Shown: in pieces, positions 47,301 through 55,604 of the stretch
Layout of the letters: every line of letters starts with the position of its first letter
How positions within the stretch are numbered: the stretch's first letter is position 1
Origin: Parazoarcus communis
GTDB taxonomy: Bacteria; Pseudomonadota; Gammaproteobacteria; Burkholderiales; Rhodocyclaceae
Reading direction: 5' to 3'
DNA: 64,000 nucleotides
NCBI RefSeq assembly: GCF_003111645.1
Contig: NZ_CP022187.1
Span: 1 to 64,000 of the forward strand
Notes under the pieces: generated by a model
Databases searched by the model: none
What the model was told of the DNA's origin: nothing
Seen by the model: the letters and a program-made list of their open reading frames with translations, nothing else
Translations under genes and position numbers: made by a program

Positions 47301-47944
47301 TGGTGGACGAGGTCGAGCGGGCCGAGCGCAAGCTCGTGGGCGAGCTTGGCGTCCTGCGCTTGAGCCCGGTGGTGGCGCGTGTCCATGCCCGCTTGCTGGC
47401 GATAAAGGATGAGTACGAAGTTGCGCGGCTGTTTACCGACGGGCAGTTCGATGCAGCGCTGAACGAGCAGTTCGAGGGTGACTTCAGTCTGCAGTTTCAC
47501 ATGGCGCCGCCGCTGCTGTCGCGTCCCGGCCCCAGCGGGCGTCCGCGCAAGCTCGCCTTCGGCCCGCGGCTGATGCCGCTCCTCAGGCTGCTGGCACGGG
47601 CCAAGGTTGTGCGTGGCACGGTGCTCGACATTTTCGGACGCAGCGAGGAGCGTCGCATGGAGCGCGAACTGGCTGCGGACTACGCCCGGACCATCCGTGC
47701 GCTGCTGCCGCGGCTCACGAGCGTGAACATGTCGCAGGCGATCGAGCTGGCAGGTCTGGCCGACGGTATTCGAGGCTTCGGCCCGGTGAAGCTTGCGAAC
47801 CTGCGCCGCATCAAGCAGCAGGAGCGCACGCTCGTGCATGCGCTGGGTCTCGATTTCGTGGCCGGTCCGACGGTTTCGCACCTGTGCGAGCCGGTCCGCG
47901 GGCGTGCTGCACTGCACGCGATTTCGGTCGTAAAGGCACCTTGA
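44342..47944 (+). CDS. indolepyruvate ferredoxin oxidoreductase, single-chain
   Basis: This 1200-residue enzyme decarboxylates aryl 2-oxoacids such as indolepyruvate or phenylpyruvate to aryl-acetyl-CoA while reducing ferredoxin. Domains in order are an N-terminal pyruvate-oxidoreductase-like domain (GGFISGYRGSPLGAYD near residue 60), the thiamine diphosphate domain (MGGEGVDW near 484 and NDAVAMTGGQ near 538), a Cys-rich segment (CEGCGDCGKQSNC near 646, then SCNKDYSCVEGFCPSF), the gamma domain (TGVGGTGVV near 739, FMGFAQKGGQ near 772) and a C-terminal domain. AGGAG precedes the ATG at 44342. Fused forms of about this length are common in proteobacteria. Control by the divergent Lrp protein is likely. 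Confidence 0.92.
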   Translation: MNTLTVAAATPVTAVNRDYRLADNLEAVRGQVFLTGTQALVRLPLMQAALDRAAGLNTGGFISGYRGSPLGAYDQQLWKVRPLLDANRIRFLPAVNEELGATAVLGSQQVERDEARTVDGVFAIWYGKGPGVDRAGDALRHGNAYGASPHGGVLAVIGDDHGCVSSSMPHQSDFTLQAWSLPVLNPASVAEMIEFGLYGWALSRFSGCWVGLKAISEMVESGSTVDLDAIRARFEAPADYTPPEGGLHYRWPDLPNLVIEQRLAAKLDAARHFARHNSIDRLLCPATLADVGIVTCGKAHLDLLEALRRLGLGMDDLEANGIRLYKVGQSFPLEPGRMRAFAAGLKEILVVEEKGPFVEQQIKNLFYNDDPARRPQVFGKTAQCGAPLLSALGELRPSRVMPVLADWLARHRPVLDRREHVEDFTAPTLLSNAADGVRRVPYFCSGCPHNTSTRVPEGSHAQAGIGCHFMASWMPDRETTGLIQMGGEGVDWVAHSGFTRTPHVFQNLGDGTYFHSGFLAIRQAIAARTNVTYKILYNDAVAMTGGQPVDGTVTVDAIARQVEAEGARRVVVVSDEPEKFKGHEGQFPRGTSFHHRSELDTVQRELREVKGVSVLIYDQTCAAEKRRRRKKKAYPDPDRRLFINAAVCEGCGDCGKQSNCLSIVPLDTPLGRKRMIDQSSCNKDYSCVEGFCPSFVSVIGGKVRKAVGASFDEDRLQARVAALALPAKHEWSGPYDLLVTGVGGTGVVTVGALVTMAAHLEGKSASVLDFMGFAQKGGQVLSFVRMATDPGALNQVRIDTQQADAVIACDLVVGASNDALQTIKHGRTRVVANLHEIQTAKFVLDPEADLHVEALLEKIRYAAGAAQLSTCDAQALSVRMLGDTIGANILLLGFAWQQGLVPVSLEALGRAIELNGVAVATNLTAFSLGRLAAGDPQGLAALAGSTPNSAVQPDEGQGESLAALVDARVAMLTVYQSAAYATQYRALVDEVERAERKLVGELGVLRLSPVVARVHARLLAIKDEYEVARLFTDGQFDAALNEQFEGDFSLQFHMAPPLLSRPGPSGRPRKLAFGPRLMPLLRLLARAKVVRGTVLDIFGRSEERRMERELAADYARTIRALLPRLTSVNMSQAIELAGLADGIRGFGPVKLANLRRIKQQERTLVHALGLDFVAGPTVSHLCEPVRGRAALHAISVVKAP

Positions 47945-48088
47945 TCTACCCGCAAAGGCGGCGAGCGTTTATCCTTCCGTGCTGGCGTGGCGATCAGACC
48001 GGTGTGTCCGGGGTGATCTGCTGCGGGTGCGCAGGGCCGTGGCGCTGCTGCAAGCCTGTTGATCAACGACAACGAGAGAACGAGAGAC

Positions 48089-50266
48089 ATGACCGAACGC
48101 GTGAACTGCGGGCGCCTGCAGGTGGCTGCCAAGCTCAAGACATTCATCGAAACCGAAGCTCTGCCGGGTACCGGCGTCGATGTAGCCGCCTTCTGGGCCG
48201 GATTTGATGCGCTGGTGCATGATCTTGCGCCGAAAAATCGTGCCCTGCTCGCCGAACGCGACCGTTTGCAGACCGAACTGGACAACTGGCATCGCGAACA
48301 TCCGGGTCCGATCGAAGACATGGGGGGGTATCGTGCCTTCCTGACGTCGATCGGCTATCTGCTGCCGCCCCCGGCTGAGGTCAGCGTCGATACCGCCAAC
48401 GTGGACAGCGAAATCACCTCGCAGGCCGGCCCGCAACTGGTGGTGCCGGTGATGAACGCACGTTATGCGCTCAATGCCGCCAACGCACGCTGGGGTTCGC
48501 TGTACGACGCCCTCTACGGCACCGATGCCATCGCCCAGACCGACGGCGCAGAGATCACCAAGGGCTACAACCCGGTTCGCGGCGCCAAGGTCATCGCTTT
48601 CGCGCGCCAGGTGCTCGATCAGGCCGCGCCGCTGGCCGGTGCTTCGCATGCCGATGCCGCCGCTTACGCCGTCGTCGATGGCAAGCTCGCGGTCAGGCTC
48701 GCGAACGGCAGCACCGTCGGCCTGCAGCAAGCGGAGAAGTTCGTCGGTTTCGTCGGTGAGGCCGCGGCGCCCACGGCCGTGCTGCTCAAGAACAACGGCA
48801 TGCATATCGAAGTCCAGATCGATCGCGAAGGCATGATCGGCAAGACCGATGCGGCCGGCATCAACGACCTGCTGATGGAAGCCGCACTGTCGACCATCAT
48901 GGACTGCGAAGACTCGATCGCTGCGGTCGACGCTGAAGACAAGGTGGTGGTGTATCGCAACTGGCTGGGCCTGATGCAGGGTACGCTGACCGAAGAAGTG
49001 GCCAAGGGCGACAAGACCATCGTCCGCCGTCTCAACGCCGATCGCGAATACACCGCTGCAGACGGCGGCGCGCTGCGTCTGCATGGCCGTGCGCTGCTGT
49101 TCATCCGCAACGTCGGACATCTGATGACCAACCCGGCCATCATCGACGGCGAAGGCCACGAGATTCCGGAGGGCATTCTGGATGGCGTCGTCACCACCCT
49201 GATTTCGCTGCACGACCGTGAGCGCAAGGGCAACTCGCGCACCGGCAGCATGTACATCGTCAAACCCAAGATGCACGGACCGCTTGAAGTCGCGTTTGCC
49301 GACGAGTTGTTCGGACGTGTCGAGGACCTGCTCGGGCTGCCGCGCTACACCATGAAGATGGGCATCATGGATGAGGAGCGTCGCACCAGTATCAACCTCA
49401 AGGCCTGTATCGCCGCGGCCAGCCATCGCGTGGCCTTCATCAACACCGGCTTCCTCGACCGCACCGGTGACGAGATGCACACCGCGATGGAAGCGGGCCC
49501 GATGATGCGCAAGGGCGACATGAAGTCCTCGGCCTGGATTCAGGCGTATGAGCGCAGCAACGTGCTGGTCGGCCTGGCCTGCGGCCTGCGCGGCAAGGCC
49601 CAGATCGGCAAGGGCATGTGGGCGATGCCCGACCTGATGGCCGCGATGCTTGAACAGAAGATCGGCCATCCGAAGGCCGGTGCCAACACCGCCTGGGTGC
49701 CGTCGCCGACCGCCGCCGTGCTGCATGCGCTGCACTACCACCAGGTCAATGTTCAGGCCGTGCAGCAGGAACTGGAAAAGATCGATCTCGATGCCGAGTA
49801 CGACAGCCTGCTGGACGGTCTGCTGACCGTACCGGTGGTTGCGGAAGCAAAGTGGTCGGCGGAAGAGCGCCAGCAGGAACTCGACAACAACTGTCAGGGC
49901 ATCCTGGGTTATGTGGTGCGCTGGGTGGAGCAGGGCGTGGGTTGCTCCAAGGTGCCGGATATCAACAACGTCGGCCTGATGGAAGACCGTGCGACGCTGC
50001 GCATCTCCAGCCAGCACATCGCCAACTGGCTGCGTCATGGCGTGGTGCAGCCGGCGGAAGTCGAGGAAACCCTGCGCCGTATGGCTGCGGTGGTGGACGG
50101 CCAGAATGCCGGCGATCCCGCCTATCGCCCGATGGCGCCGGATTTTGCGGCCTCGGTTGCATTCCGTGCCGCACGCGACCTGATCTTTGAAGGTTGCGTG
50201 CAGCCCAGCGGTTACACCGAGCCGCTGCTGCATCACTACCGTCAGGTGTTCAAGGCCACGCACTAA
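48089..50266 (+). CDS. glcB: malate synthase G
   Basis: GlcB joins glyoxylate and acetyl-CoA to malate. The 725-residue monomer has the length of the G isoform (Escherichia coli 723). It carries [15 protein letters not shown] near residue 270, [10 protein letters not shown] near 427 and [14 protein letters not shown] near 452, which contain the magnesium ligands, and [15 protein letters not shown] near 540. The frame opens at 48059 but the ATG at 48089 has a GAGAG site and gives the family start. It is followed by a strong terminator. It can feed glyoxylate from glycolate or purine breakdown into the TCA cycle. Confidence 0.96.
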   Translation: MTERVNCGRLQVAAKLKTFIETEALPGTGVDVAAFWAGFDALVHDLAPKNRALLAERDRLQTELDNWHREHPGPIEDMGGYRAFLTSIGYLLPPPAEVSVDTANVDSEITSQAGPQLVVPVMNARYALNAANARWGSLYDALYGTDAIAQTDGAEITKGYNPVRGAKVIAFARQVLDQAAPLAGASHADAAAYAVVDGKLAVRLANGSTVGLQQAEKFVGFVGEAAAPTAVLLKNNGMHIEVQIDREGMIGKTDAAGINDLLMEAALSTIMDCEDSIAAVDAEDKVVVYRNWLGLMQGTLTEEVAKGDKTIVRRLNADREYTAADGGALRLHGRALLFIRNVGHLMTNPAIIDGEGHEIPEGILDGVVTTLISLHDRERKGNSRTGSMYIVKPKMHGPLEVAFADELFGRVEDLLGLPRYTMKMGIMDEERRTSINLKACIAAASHRVAFINTGFLDRTGDEMHTAMEAGPMMRKGDMKSSAWIQAYERSNVLVGLACGLRGKAQIGKGMWAMPDLMAAMLEQKIGHPKAGANTAWVPSPTAAVLHALHYHQVNVQAVQQELEKIDLDAEYDSLLDGLLTVPVVAEAKWSAEERQQELDNNCQGILGYVVRWVEQGVGCSKVPDINNVGLMEDRATLRISSQHIANWLRHGVVQPAEVEETLRRMAAVVDGQNAGDPAYRPMAPDFAASVAFRAARDLIFEGCVQPSGYTEPLLHHYRQVFKATH

Positions 50267-50289
50267 GCGGCACTGAGCCGGAAGACGGC

Positions 50290-50317
50290 AAAGCCGGCCC
50301 GTGTGGCCGGCTTTTTT
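50290..50317 (+). terminator. Rho-independent terminator after glcB
   Basis: AAGCCGGCC (50291-50299) pairs with GGCCGGCTT (50305-50313) across CGTGT, followed by six T. It lies 24 bp after the glcB stop. Confidence 0.93.
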
Positions 50318-50401
50318 GCGCCATGCGACGGACGATCCGGCGGCATCCGGGCCGGGCGTGATAGCCTTGAACCCACGCCAGAATGCCAGATTCGCCAAAA
50401 A

Positions 50402-51322
50402 ATGACCCTGCCTGCCGACGTTCGCTTCCCTTCCATCGACGGATTGCGCGCCTTCGAGGCCGCGGCGCGGCTGGGCAGCTTCGAGCGCGCGGCCGACGAG
50501 CTCAACGTGACGGCGAGCGCGGTGAGCAAGCGCGTGTCTACGGTCGAGGATTTGCTCGGTGCGAGCCTGCTGGTCCGTGGCGGCAAGGTGCTCGGGCTCA
50601 GTGCGCTGGGCAAGGAGTATCTGGAGCAGGTGCGGGCGGCGCTCGGCCTGCTCGCTGCCGTGCCCTTGCACCGGCGTGCCTCGCAGCGTGTCGAGCGTTT
50701 GCGCGTGTGCGCGCCGCCGACGTTTGCGCGACAGATTCTGGTGCCCGCGCTGGCGTCCTTCACCCGTGCCCAGCCGCAGATTGAACTCGAAATTGTGCTT
50801 AGCGTGCCCTACCTCGATCAGGGCGCAGACGATGCCCAGATCGAGGTGCGTCATGGCGACCTTGCGGCCCATGGCGGCGATGTGCTGATGCAGGACAGGG
50901 TCGTGCCGCTGGCATCGCCGTCGCTGCTGAGCACGCATGGACCGCTGAGCGCTGCGGCCGACCTCGCCGGTTTGCCCCTGTTGCGCACGCCGCTGGAACC
51001 CTGGGCGCCGCTGTTCGATGTCGCTGGCCTGGGGCGTCTTGAAGAACCGGCAGTCGGGCCGCGTCTGGTCGATCTGGGCCTGCTGCTGGAGGCCGCGGCG
51101 AGCGGGCAGGGGGTTGCGCCGGGGCGGCCGTCGCTGGCGCGGCAATGGTTGCGCAGTGGCGCTCTGCTGCCGTTGTTCGGGATTCAGGCCGAGGCGCGCA
51201 CCCAGTACTACATCGCCACCGCGTCGCCGCAGGGGCCGGCTTCGGTTTTTGCAGACTGGCTGCGCGAGGTGTGTGCTGCAGCAGCGCAGGAAGGAGCGGA
51301 ACTTCTTTCCCGTCGCAGCTGA
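50402..51322 (+). CDS. LysR-family transcriptional regulator, GcvA-like
   Basis: This 306-residue regulator has a winged helix-turn-helix at residues about 10-70 (SIDGLRAFEAAARLGSFERA then TASAVSKRVSTVEDLLG) and a substrate-binding domain over the remainder. The SGQGVAPGRPSLA segment is typical of the GcvA-like subgroup. The frame opens at 50303 inside the terminator, so I chose the ATG at 50402. It precedes lldD by 94 bp on the same strand and may regulate lactate use, although LysR proteins more often control a divergent gene. Confidence 0.9.
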   Translation: MTLPADVRFPSIDGLRAFEAAARLGSFERAADELNVTASAVSKRVSTVEDLLGASLLVRGGKVLGLSALGKEYLEQVRAALGLLAAVPLHRRASQRVERLRVCAPPTFARQILVPALASFTRAQPQIELEIVLSVPYLDQGADDAQIEVRHGDLAAHGGDVLMQDRVVPLASPSLLSTHGPLSAAADLAGLPLLRTPLEPWAPLFDVAGLGRLEEPAVGPRLVDLGLLLEAAASGQGVAPGRPSLARQWLRSGALLPLFGIQAEARTQYYIATASPQGPASVFADWLREVCAAAAQEGAELLSRRS

Positions 51323-51416
51323 AAATCCTTCCGACCGCCGCGAGCGTTTCCGGGCGACGATCAAGGCCTGACAGTTTCAGCCCACCAAATCCAGAAAAAT
51401 ATCCGGAGACCCGCAT

Positions 51417-52574
51417 ATGCCCGTGATCACCTGCATCGAAGACCTGCGACGACTTGCCGAAAAGCGCGTGCCGCGCATGTTCTACGATTACGCCGACTCC
51501 GGCTCGTGGACCGAGAGCACCTACCGCGCCAACGAATCCGATTTTCAGCCGATCAAGTTGCGCCAGCGTGTGGCGGTCAACATGGAAGGTCGCAGTCTGC
51601 GCACGAAGATGGTCGGGCAGGACGTCGCCATGCCGGTGGCGATCGCGCCCACCGGGCTGACGGGCATGCAGCATGCCGACGGAGAGATTCTGGCGGCGCG
51701 TGCCGCGGAGAAGTTCGGCGTGCCCTTCACCCTGTCGACGATGAGCATCTGCTCCATCGAAGATATTGCTGCGCATACGACTTCGCCATTCTGGTTTCAG
51801 GTGTACATGATGCGCGACCGCGATTTCATCGTCCGCCTCATCGAGCGCGCACGTGCGGCAAAGTGCTCAGCCCTGATGCTCACACTTGACCTGCAGATCC
51901 TCGGCCAGCGTCACAAGGATCTCAAGAACGGCCTGTCGGCACCTCCGCGTCCGACCATCGCGAACATGATCAACCTCGCGACCAAGCCGCGCTGGTGTCT
52001 CGGCATGCTCGGCACGAAGCGTCGCAGTTTCGGCAACATCGTCGGTCATGCCAAGGGCGTGGGCGACATGTCCTCGCTGTCGAGCTGGACCGCCGAGCAG
52101 TTCGACCCCGCACTGAGCTGGGCCGACGTCGAGTGGGTCAAGAAGCAGTGGGGTGGCAAGCTGATCCTGAAAGGGATCATGGACGAAGAAGACGCGCGCC
52201 TCGCCGCCGACAGCGGCGCGGATGCGCTGATCGTCTCCAACCACGGCGGCCGTCAGCTCGACGGTGCACCGTCGTCGATTCATGCCCTGCCGGGCATCGT
52301 CGAGGCCGTGGGTGACCGCATCGAGGTGTGGATGGACGGCGGCATCCGCAGCGGGCAGGACGTACTGAAAGCGGTCGCGCTCGGCGCGAAGGGCACGCTG
52401 ATCGGTCGTCCCTTTCTCTACGGACTTGGTGCCATGGGGGAGGCCGGCGTGAGCAAATGCCTGGAACTCATCGCCAACGAGATGGATATCAGCATGGCAT
52501 TCTGCGGCCACACCGACATTCGCAATGTCGGGCGTGATGTGTTGATTCCGGGGACGTATCCGCGGGGCGCGTGA
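51417..52574 (+). CDS. lldD: L-lactate dehydrogenase (FMN, quinone-linked)
   Basis: LldD oxidises L-lactate to pyruvate at the inner membrane and passes electrons to quinone. The 385-residue alpha-hydroxyacid oxidase has FYDYADSGSWTESTYRAN near residue 22, the TGLTGMQHADGE FMN loop, Lys251 in LILKGIMDEEDA, the catalytic His276 in SNHGGRQLDG, and DGGIRSGQDVLKA for FMN phosphate. A CGGAG site precedes the ATG. Related enzymes use glycolate or mandelate; the length and motifs favour lactate. Confidence 0.9.
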   Translation: MPVITCIEDLRRLAEKRVPRMFYDYADSGSWTESTYRANESDFQPIKLRQRVAVNMEGRSLRTKMVGQDVAMPVAIAPTGLTGMQHADGEILAARAAEKFGVPFTLSTMSICSIEDIAAHTTSPFWFQVYMMRDRDFIVRLIERARAAKCSALMLTLDLQILGQRHKDLKNGLSAPPRPTIANMINLATKPRWCLGMLGTKRRSFGNIVGHAKGVGDMSSLSSWTAEQFDPALSWADVEWVKKQWGGKLILKGIMDEEDARLAADSGADALIVSNHGGRQLDGAPSSIHALPGIVEAVGDRIEVWMDGGIRSGQDVLKAVALGAKGTLIGRPFLYGLGAMGEAGVSKCLELIANEMDISMAFCGHTDIRNVGRDVLIPGTYPRGA

Positions 52575-52668
52575 CGCCGCCGGTGGTCTGCTGTCGAGGC
52601 GCTGCGGTTTGCGCGCTCCGTCGGGCGGGCAGTCGGTGTCCGATGTTCGCGAAACACAACGCGACATG

Positions 52669-52702
52669 AAAAAAGAGGGCGCCCCGTTGGGGCGCCCTCT
52701 TT
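52669..52702. terminator. bidirectional terminator between lldD and bamD
   Basis: AAAGAGGGCGCCCC (52672-52685) pairs perfectly with GGGGCGCCCTCTTT (52689-52702) across GTT, a 14-bp stem. The A-run on the left (from 52669) gives a T-run for the minus strand, which ends bamD. The plus-strand T-run has only three bases. Confidence 0.9.
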
Positions 52703-52721
52703 CAATCTGGCGCAGCTGCAA

Positions 52722-53531
52722 TTACCAGAGCTGCCACCACGGCCGGTCATCTGCCGGGCCGCCCGAGTAATACACGCTGTTGGGGAAGTTCTTGCGCATC
52801 ACGCGGTTGGCGTCATCGCGCAGGTCGGTCATGCCAAGGGCGTCGTAGCTCTTGACCATCAGGAACAGAGCCTCTTCGTTCGCAGGTGCGCGCGGATAGG
52901 TCGTGATGGCGGCCTGGGCGCGGTTTGCTGCGGCGATATAGGCGCCACGGTTGTAGTAGTAGCGCGCGACGTGCACTTCATGGGACGCCAGCGCGTTTAC
53001 CAGATATTGCATGCGCTGACGGGCGTCTTCCGCGTAGCGGCTCTCCGGGAAGCGGGTAACGAGGTCGTTGAACGTGTCGAAGGCTTCGCGCGCGCCGCGC
53101 GGGTCACGTTCGGACATGTCCTGGTTGGAGAAGCCGGCGAAGATCCCGAGATCTTCGTTGAAGTTGACCAGACCCTTCAGGTAATAGACGTAGTCGACGT
53201 TGGGGTGGTTGGGGTGCAGCTTGATGAAACGGTCGGCCGCAGCCAGGGCCAGGGCCGATTCGTTGGACTTGTAATAGGCGTAGGCAGACTCGATCTGCGC
53301 CTGCTGGGCAAAGCGACCGTAGGGGTAACGAGCCTCTAGCTTCTCGAACATCTTGATGGCCTGGTCGTAGCCGCCCTCAGACATTGAAGCCTTGGCTTCG
53401 GAATACAGCTTTTGTGCACTCCAGCCCGCCGTTTCGTCGATCTGCTCCGGCAGCAGACCGCAGCCGCCAAGCAGCAAGGCGCCGATCAGGGCAGCATTTC
53501 CCGCTAAACTTCCGAAGGTGAACCTGGACAT
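52722..53531 (-). CDS. bamD: outer membrane assembly lipoprotein BamD
   Basis: BamD is the essential lipoprotein of the BAM complex that inserts beta-barrel proteins in the outer membrane. The 269-residue precursor has a lipoprotein signal ending LLLGGC with Cys24, then tetratricopeptide-like repeats (YSEAKASMSEGGYDQAIKMF onward) across about residues 40-240. A GTG at 53540 is an alternative, but the ATG at 53531 has a TATAAT about 30 bp upstream and GAGTG as a weak ribosome site. It is divergent from rluD with only 13 bp between start codons. Confidence 0.94.
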   Translation of the reverse strand: MSRFTFGSLAGNAALIGALLLGGCGLLPEQIDETAGWSAQKLYSEAKASMSEGGYDQAIKMFEKLEARYPYGRFAQQAQIESAYAYYKSNESALALAAADRFIKLHPNHPNVDYVYYLKGLVNFNEDLGIFAGFSNQDMSERDPRGAREAFDTFNDLVTRFPESRYAEDARQRMQYLVNALASHEVHVARYYYNRGAYIAAANRAQAAITTYPRAPANEEALFLMVKSYDALGMTDLRDDANRVMRKNFPNSVYYSGGPADDRPWWQLW

Positions 53532-53544
53532 CGATAACACTCGC

Positions 53545-54507
53545 GTGAATGAACTGAAAGATTATAGCCTAGCGGAAGCCGCCGACTCGCGCACCGAAGT
53601 GATGATTCCGCGGGATTTTGCCGGCATGAGGATCGATCAGGCCCTCGCCAGGCTGTTTCCCGAGCACTCCCGCAGCCGCCTGCAGGCGTGGTTGCGGGAT
53701 GGACGCATCCTTGTTGATGGCGGTTCGCCCGATGCAAAGCACAAGGTGTGGGGGGGCGAGCGTCTGGTGATCGAGCCAGCGCCCGAGCCGCAGGCGAGTG
53801 CCGAAGCCGCCGAGGACATCCCCCTGCATATCGTCTTCGAGGACGAGGCCCTGCTGGTGATCGACAAGCCGGCCGGACTCGTCGTCCATCCCGGCAGTGG
53901 AAACTGGAGCGGTACCCTGCTCAATGCGCTGCTGCATCATGCTCCGGCGCTGGCGGGCATCCCGCGGGCGGGCATCGTGCATCGGCTGGACAAGGACACC
54001 AGCGGTCTGCTGGTGGTCGCCAAGACACTAGAGGCGCAGACCGACCTGATTCGCCAGTTGCAGGCGCGCACGGTCAAACGCCACTATCTTGCGCTGGTTC
54101 ATGGCGGGGTGAAGGGGCCGGGAGAGGTGGATGCGCCAATTGCGCGCCATCCGACCCAGCGCACCAGAATGGCTGTTGTGGGCGGTGGACGTCAGGCGCT
54201 GACCCGCTACGTCGTGCGTGAGCGTCTGGCGCGCACGACGCTGGTCGAGTGCAGGCTAGAAACCGGGCGCACACACCAGATTCGGGTGCACATGGCGCAC
54301 ATCGGACATCCGCTGGTCGGCGACCCGGTCTATGGCCTCAAACGCAGTGCCGATCCATTGCTTGACGCTTTTTCGCGCCAGGCCCTGCATGCATTCCGGC
54401 TCGGTTTGGTGCATCCTGCGTCAGGGGATGAGATGGCATGGTTCGCGCCGCTTCCTGATGATTTTTCTGTGCTGTTGCACAGCCTTGGAGGGAGTTTCAA
54501 ACCATGA
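53545..54507 (+). CDS. rluD: 23S rRNA pseudouridine synthase RluD
   Basis: RluD converts three uridines of helix 69 in 23S rRNA to pseudouridine. The 320-residue protein has an N-terminal S4 domain (RIDQALARLFPEHSRSRLQAWL) and a catalytic domain with HRLDKDTSGLLVVAK (catalytic Asp149) and ETGRTHQIRVHMAHIGHPLVGD. The start is uncertain: I chose the GTG at 53545 (VNELKDYS); the frame is open upstream and an ATG at 53602 would give a shorter N terminus. It overlaps pgeF by 4 bp. An rluD-pgeF order beside bamD is widely conserved. Confidence 0.92.
   Translation: MNELKDYSLAEAADSRTEVMIPRDFAGMRIDQALARLFPEHSRSRLQAWLRDGRILVDGGSPDAKHKVWGGERLVIEPAPEPQASAEAAEDIPLHIVFEDEALLVIDKPAGLVVHPGSGNWSGTLLNALLHHAPALAGIPRAGIVHRLDKDTSGLLVVAKTLEAQTDLIRQLQARTVKRHYLALVHGGVKGPGEVDAPIARHPTQRTRMAVVGGGRQALTRYVVRERLARTTLVECRLETGRTHQIRVHMAHIGHPLVGDPVYGLKRSADPLLDAFSRQALHAFRLGLVHPASGDEMAWFAPLPDDFSVLLHSLGGSFKP
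53561..53566 (-). promoter_or_regulatory. -10 box for bamD inside the rluD coding region
   Basis: Read on the minus strand this is a perfect TATAAT, 29 bp before the bamD ATG. No good -35 box is seen at 16-18 bp. It falls within the first codons of rluD if that gene starts at 53545. Confidence 0.5.
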
Positions 54508-55247
54508 CCCGTTCCTTGATCGTGCCCGACTGGCCTGCGCCGGGGAATGTGAAGGCACTGGTAACGACGCGTGCGGGCGGCGTCAGTGCTGCACCCTATG
54601 ACAGCCTGAATCTCGGCGCCCATGTTGGCGACGACGCGCAGGCCGTGGCCGAAAACCGGGCGCGGCTGAAGCGTCTGTTGCCTGCTGAGCCTGCTTGGCT
54701 GGATCAGGTGCACGGCACGCGTGTCATCGACCTCGACAATCTGCCGCCCGAACCGAAGGGCGATGCGGCGCTGACGCGGCTTGAGAGACGGGTTTGCGCC
54801 GTGATGACGGCGGACTGTCTGCCAGTGCTGTTCTGCGATGATACCGGCACCGTTGTTGCGGCCGCACATGCGGGCTGGCGCGGACTGGTGTCGGGTGTGC
54901 TGGAGGCAACTGTCGCCAGCATGACGGTGCGGCCCGACTGTGTGCTGGCCTGGTTGGGACCGGCGATCGGGCCCGGTGCCTTCGAGGTCGGCGACGAGGT
55001 ACGGGAAGCGTTTCTGGCGCGCGATCGCGGCGCAGCAGAGGCTTTCATCAACAATGGCCAGCCCGGAAAGTGGCTGGCCGACCTCTACATGCTTGCGCGA
55101 CGACGTCTGGTGCGAGCCGGTGTTGCCCGGATCTATGGCGGGGGCCTTTGTACCTGGACCGACCGTGAGCGTTTCTATTCCTATCGCCGTGATGGCGTTA
55201 CCGGTCGCTTCGCATCCATGATCTGGCTTGGAGACGGGGGCAGATGA
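54504..55247 (+). CDS. pgeF: peptidoglycan editing factor / purine nucleoside phosphorylase (YfiH family)
   Basis: YfiH-family proteins (also called PgeF, homologous to human LACC1) are reported to act on purine nucleosides and to help keep the peptidoglycan side chain correct. The 247-residue protein has the family marks TTRAGGVSAAPYDSLNLG near residue 21, DQVHG, TADCLPVLF and HAGWRG, with the His and Cys residues that form the metal site. Its ATG overlaps the rluD stop (ATGA), so translation is coupled. Confidence 0.93.
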   Translation: MTRSLIVPDWPAPGNVKALVTTRAGGVSAAPYDSLNLGAHVGDDAQAVAENRARLKRLLPAEPAWLDQVHGTRVIDLDNLPPEPKGDAALTRLERRVCAVMTADCLPVLFCDDTGTVVAAAHAGWRGLVSGVLEATVASMTVRPDCVLAWLGPAIGPGAFEVGDEVREAFLARDRGAAEAFINNGQPGKWLADLYMLARRRLVRAGVARIYGGGLCTWTDRERFYSYRRDGVTGRFASMIWLGDGGR

Positions 55248-55277
55248 CGCGCTGCAGCGTCGTGTCACGCATATTGG

Positions 55278-55496
55278 CTATTGCTCGGCGCTCGAATCAT
55301 CTCTATCGTTGAGGTCCTCAGCGGCCTCGCGCTCCCGTTGGCGCCGACGTCGGGCAGGTGTGCCGAACAGCCACACGAAAAGCGCCATTGGAGCGAGTCC
55401 GTAAAATACGAATGTCAGCACGCCGCCAACCACTGTGTCATCGGAAATGGCGGCGAGAAGTGCGACGTAGAACCAGGCGATTGCGATCAGGTACAT
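55278..55496 (-). CDS. small two-helix membrane protein
   Basis: This 72-residue protein has two hydrophobic helices (about 2-18 and 24-46) followed by a basic stretch (ARRRRQRE) and an acidic tail (EAAEDLNDRDDSSAEQ). I do not recognise a named family. It sits alone on the minus strand between pgeF and phaC. The protein-like charge pattern after the helices and codon use support it as real, but the ribosome site is weak. Confidence 0.65.
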   Translation of the reverse strand: MYLIAIAWFYVALLAAISDDTVVGGVLTFVFYGLAPMALFVWLFGTPARRRRQREREAAEDLNDRDDSSAEQ

Positions 55497-55568
55497 GGCG
55501 GGATTCTACCCGTGTGACCGGGCTCAGTCGTTAAACTGGTGCTGGATCTGACCGGTTGGGCTCTCGCG

Positions 55569-55584
55569 GCAACGCAGTGCCTGC
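55569..55584 (+). promoter_or_regulatory. TGC-rich motif before phaC
   Basis: GCAACGCAGTGCCTGC holds GCAG-N3-CTGC (55574-55584) and shares the 9-mer GCAACGCAG with the region before the second phaB (58263-58271). PhaR of other bacteria binds TGC-rich DNA, so this is a candidate PhaR site 20 bp before the phaC start. Confidence 0.35.
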
Positions 55585-55604
55585 CGAAGCCTAAGGAGGG
55601 GCTG

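Noticed and set aside
44543-47917. 1124-codon open frame on the minus strand
   Set aside because: It lies fully antisense to the indolepyruvate oxidoreductase, has a His/Arg/Gln-rich composition typical of a GC-rich shadow frame and shows no domain.
47990-48015. TCAGACCGGT similar to half of the GntR operator, before glcB
   Set aside because: Only one half site matches and the other arm is missing, so chance is more likely.
47969-51364. 1131-codon open frame on the minus strand across glcB and the LysR gene
   Set aside because: It crosses two clearly real genes and a terminator, and its translation is unlike any protein family.
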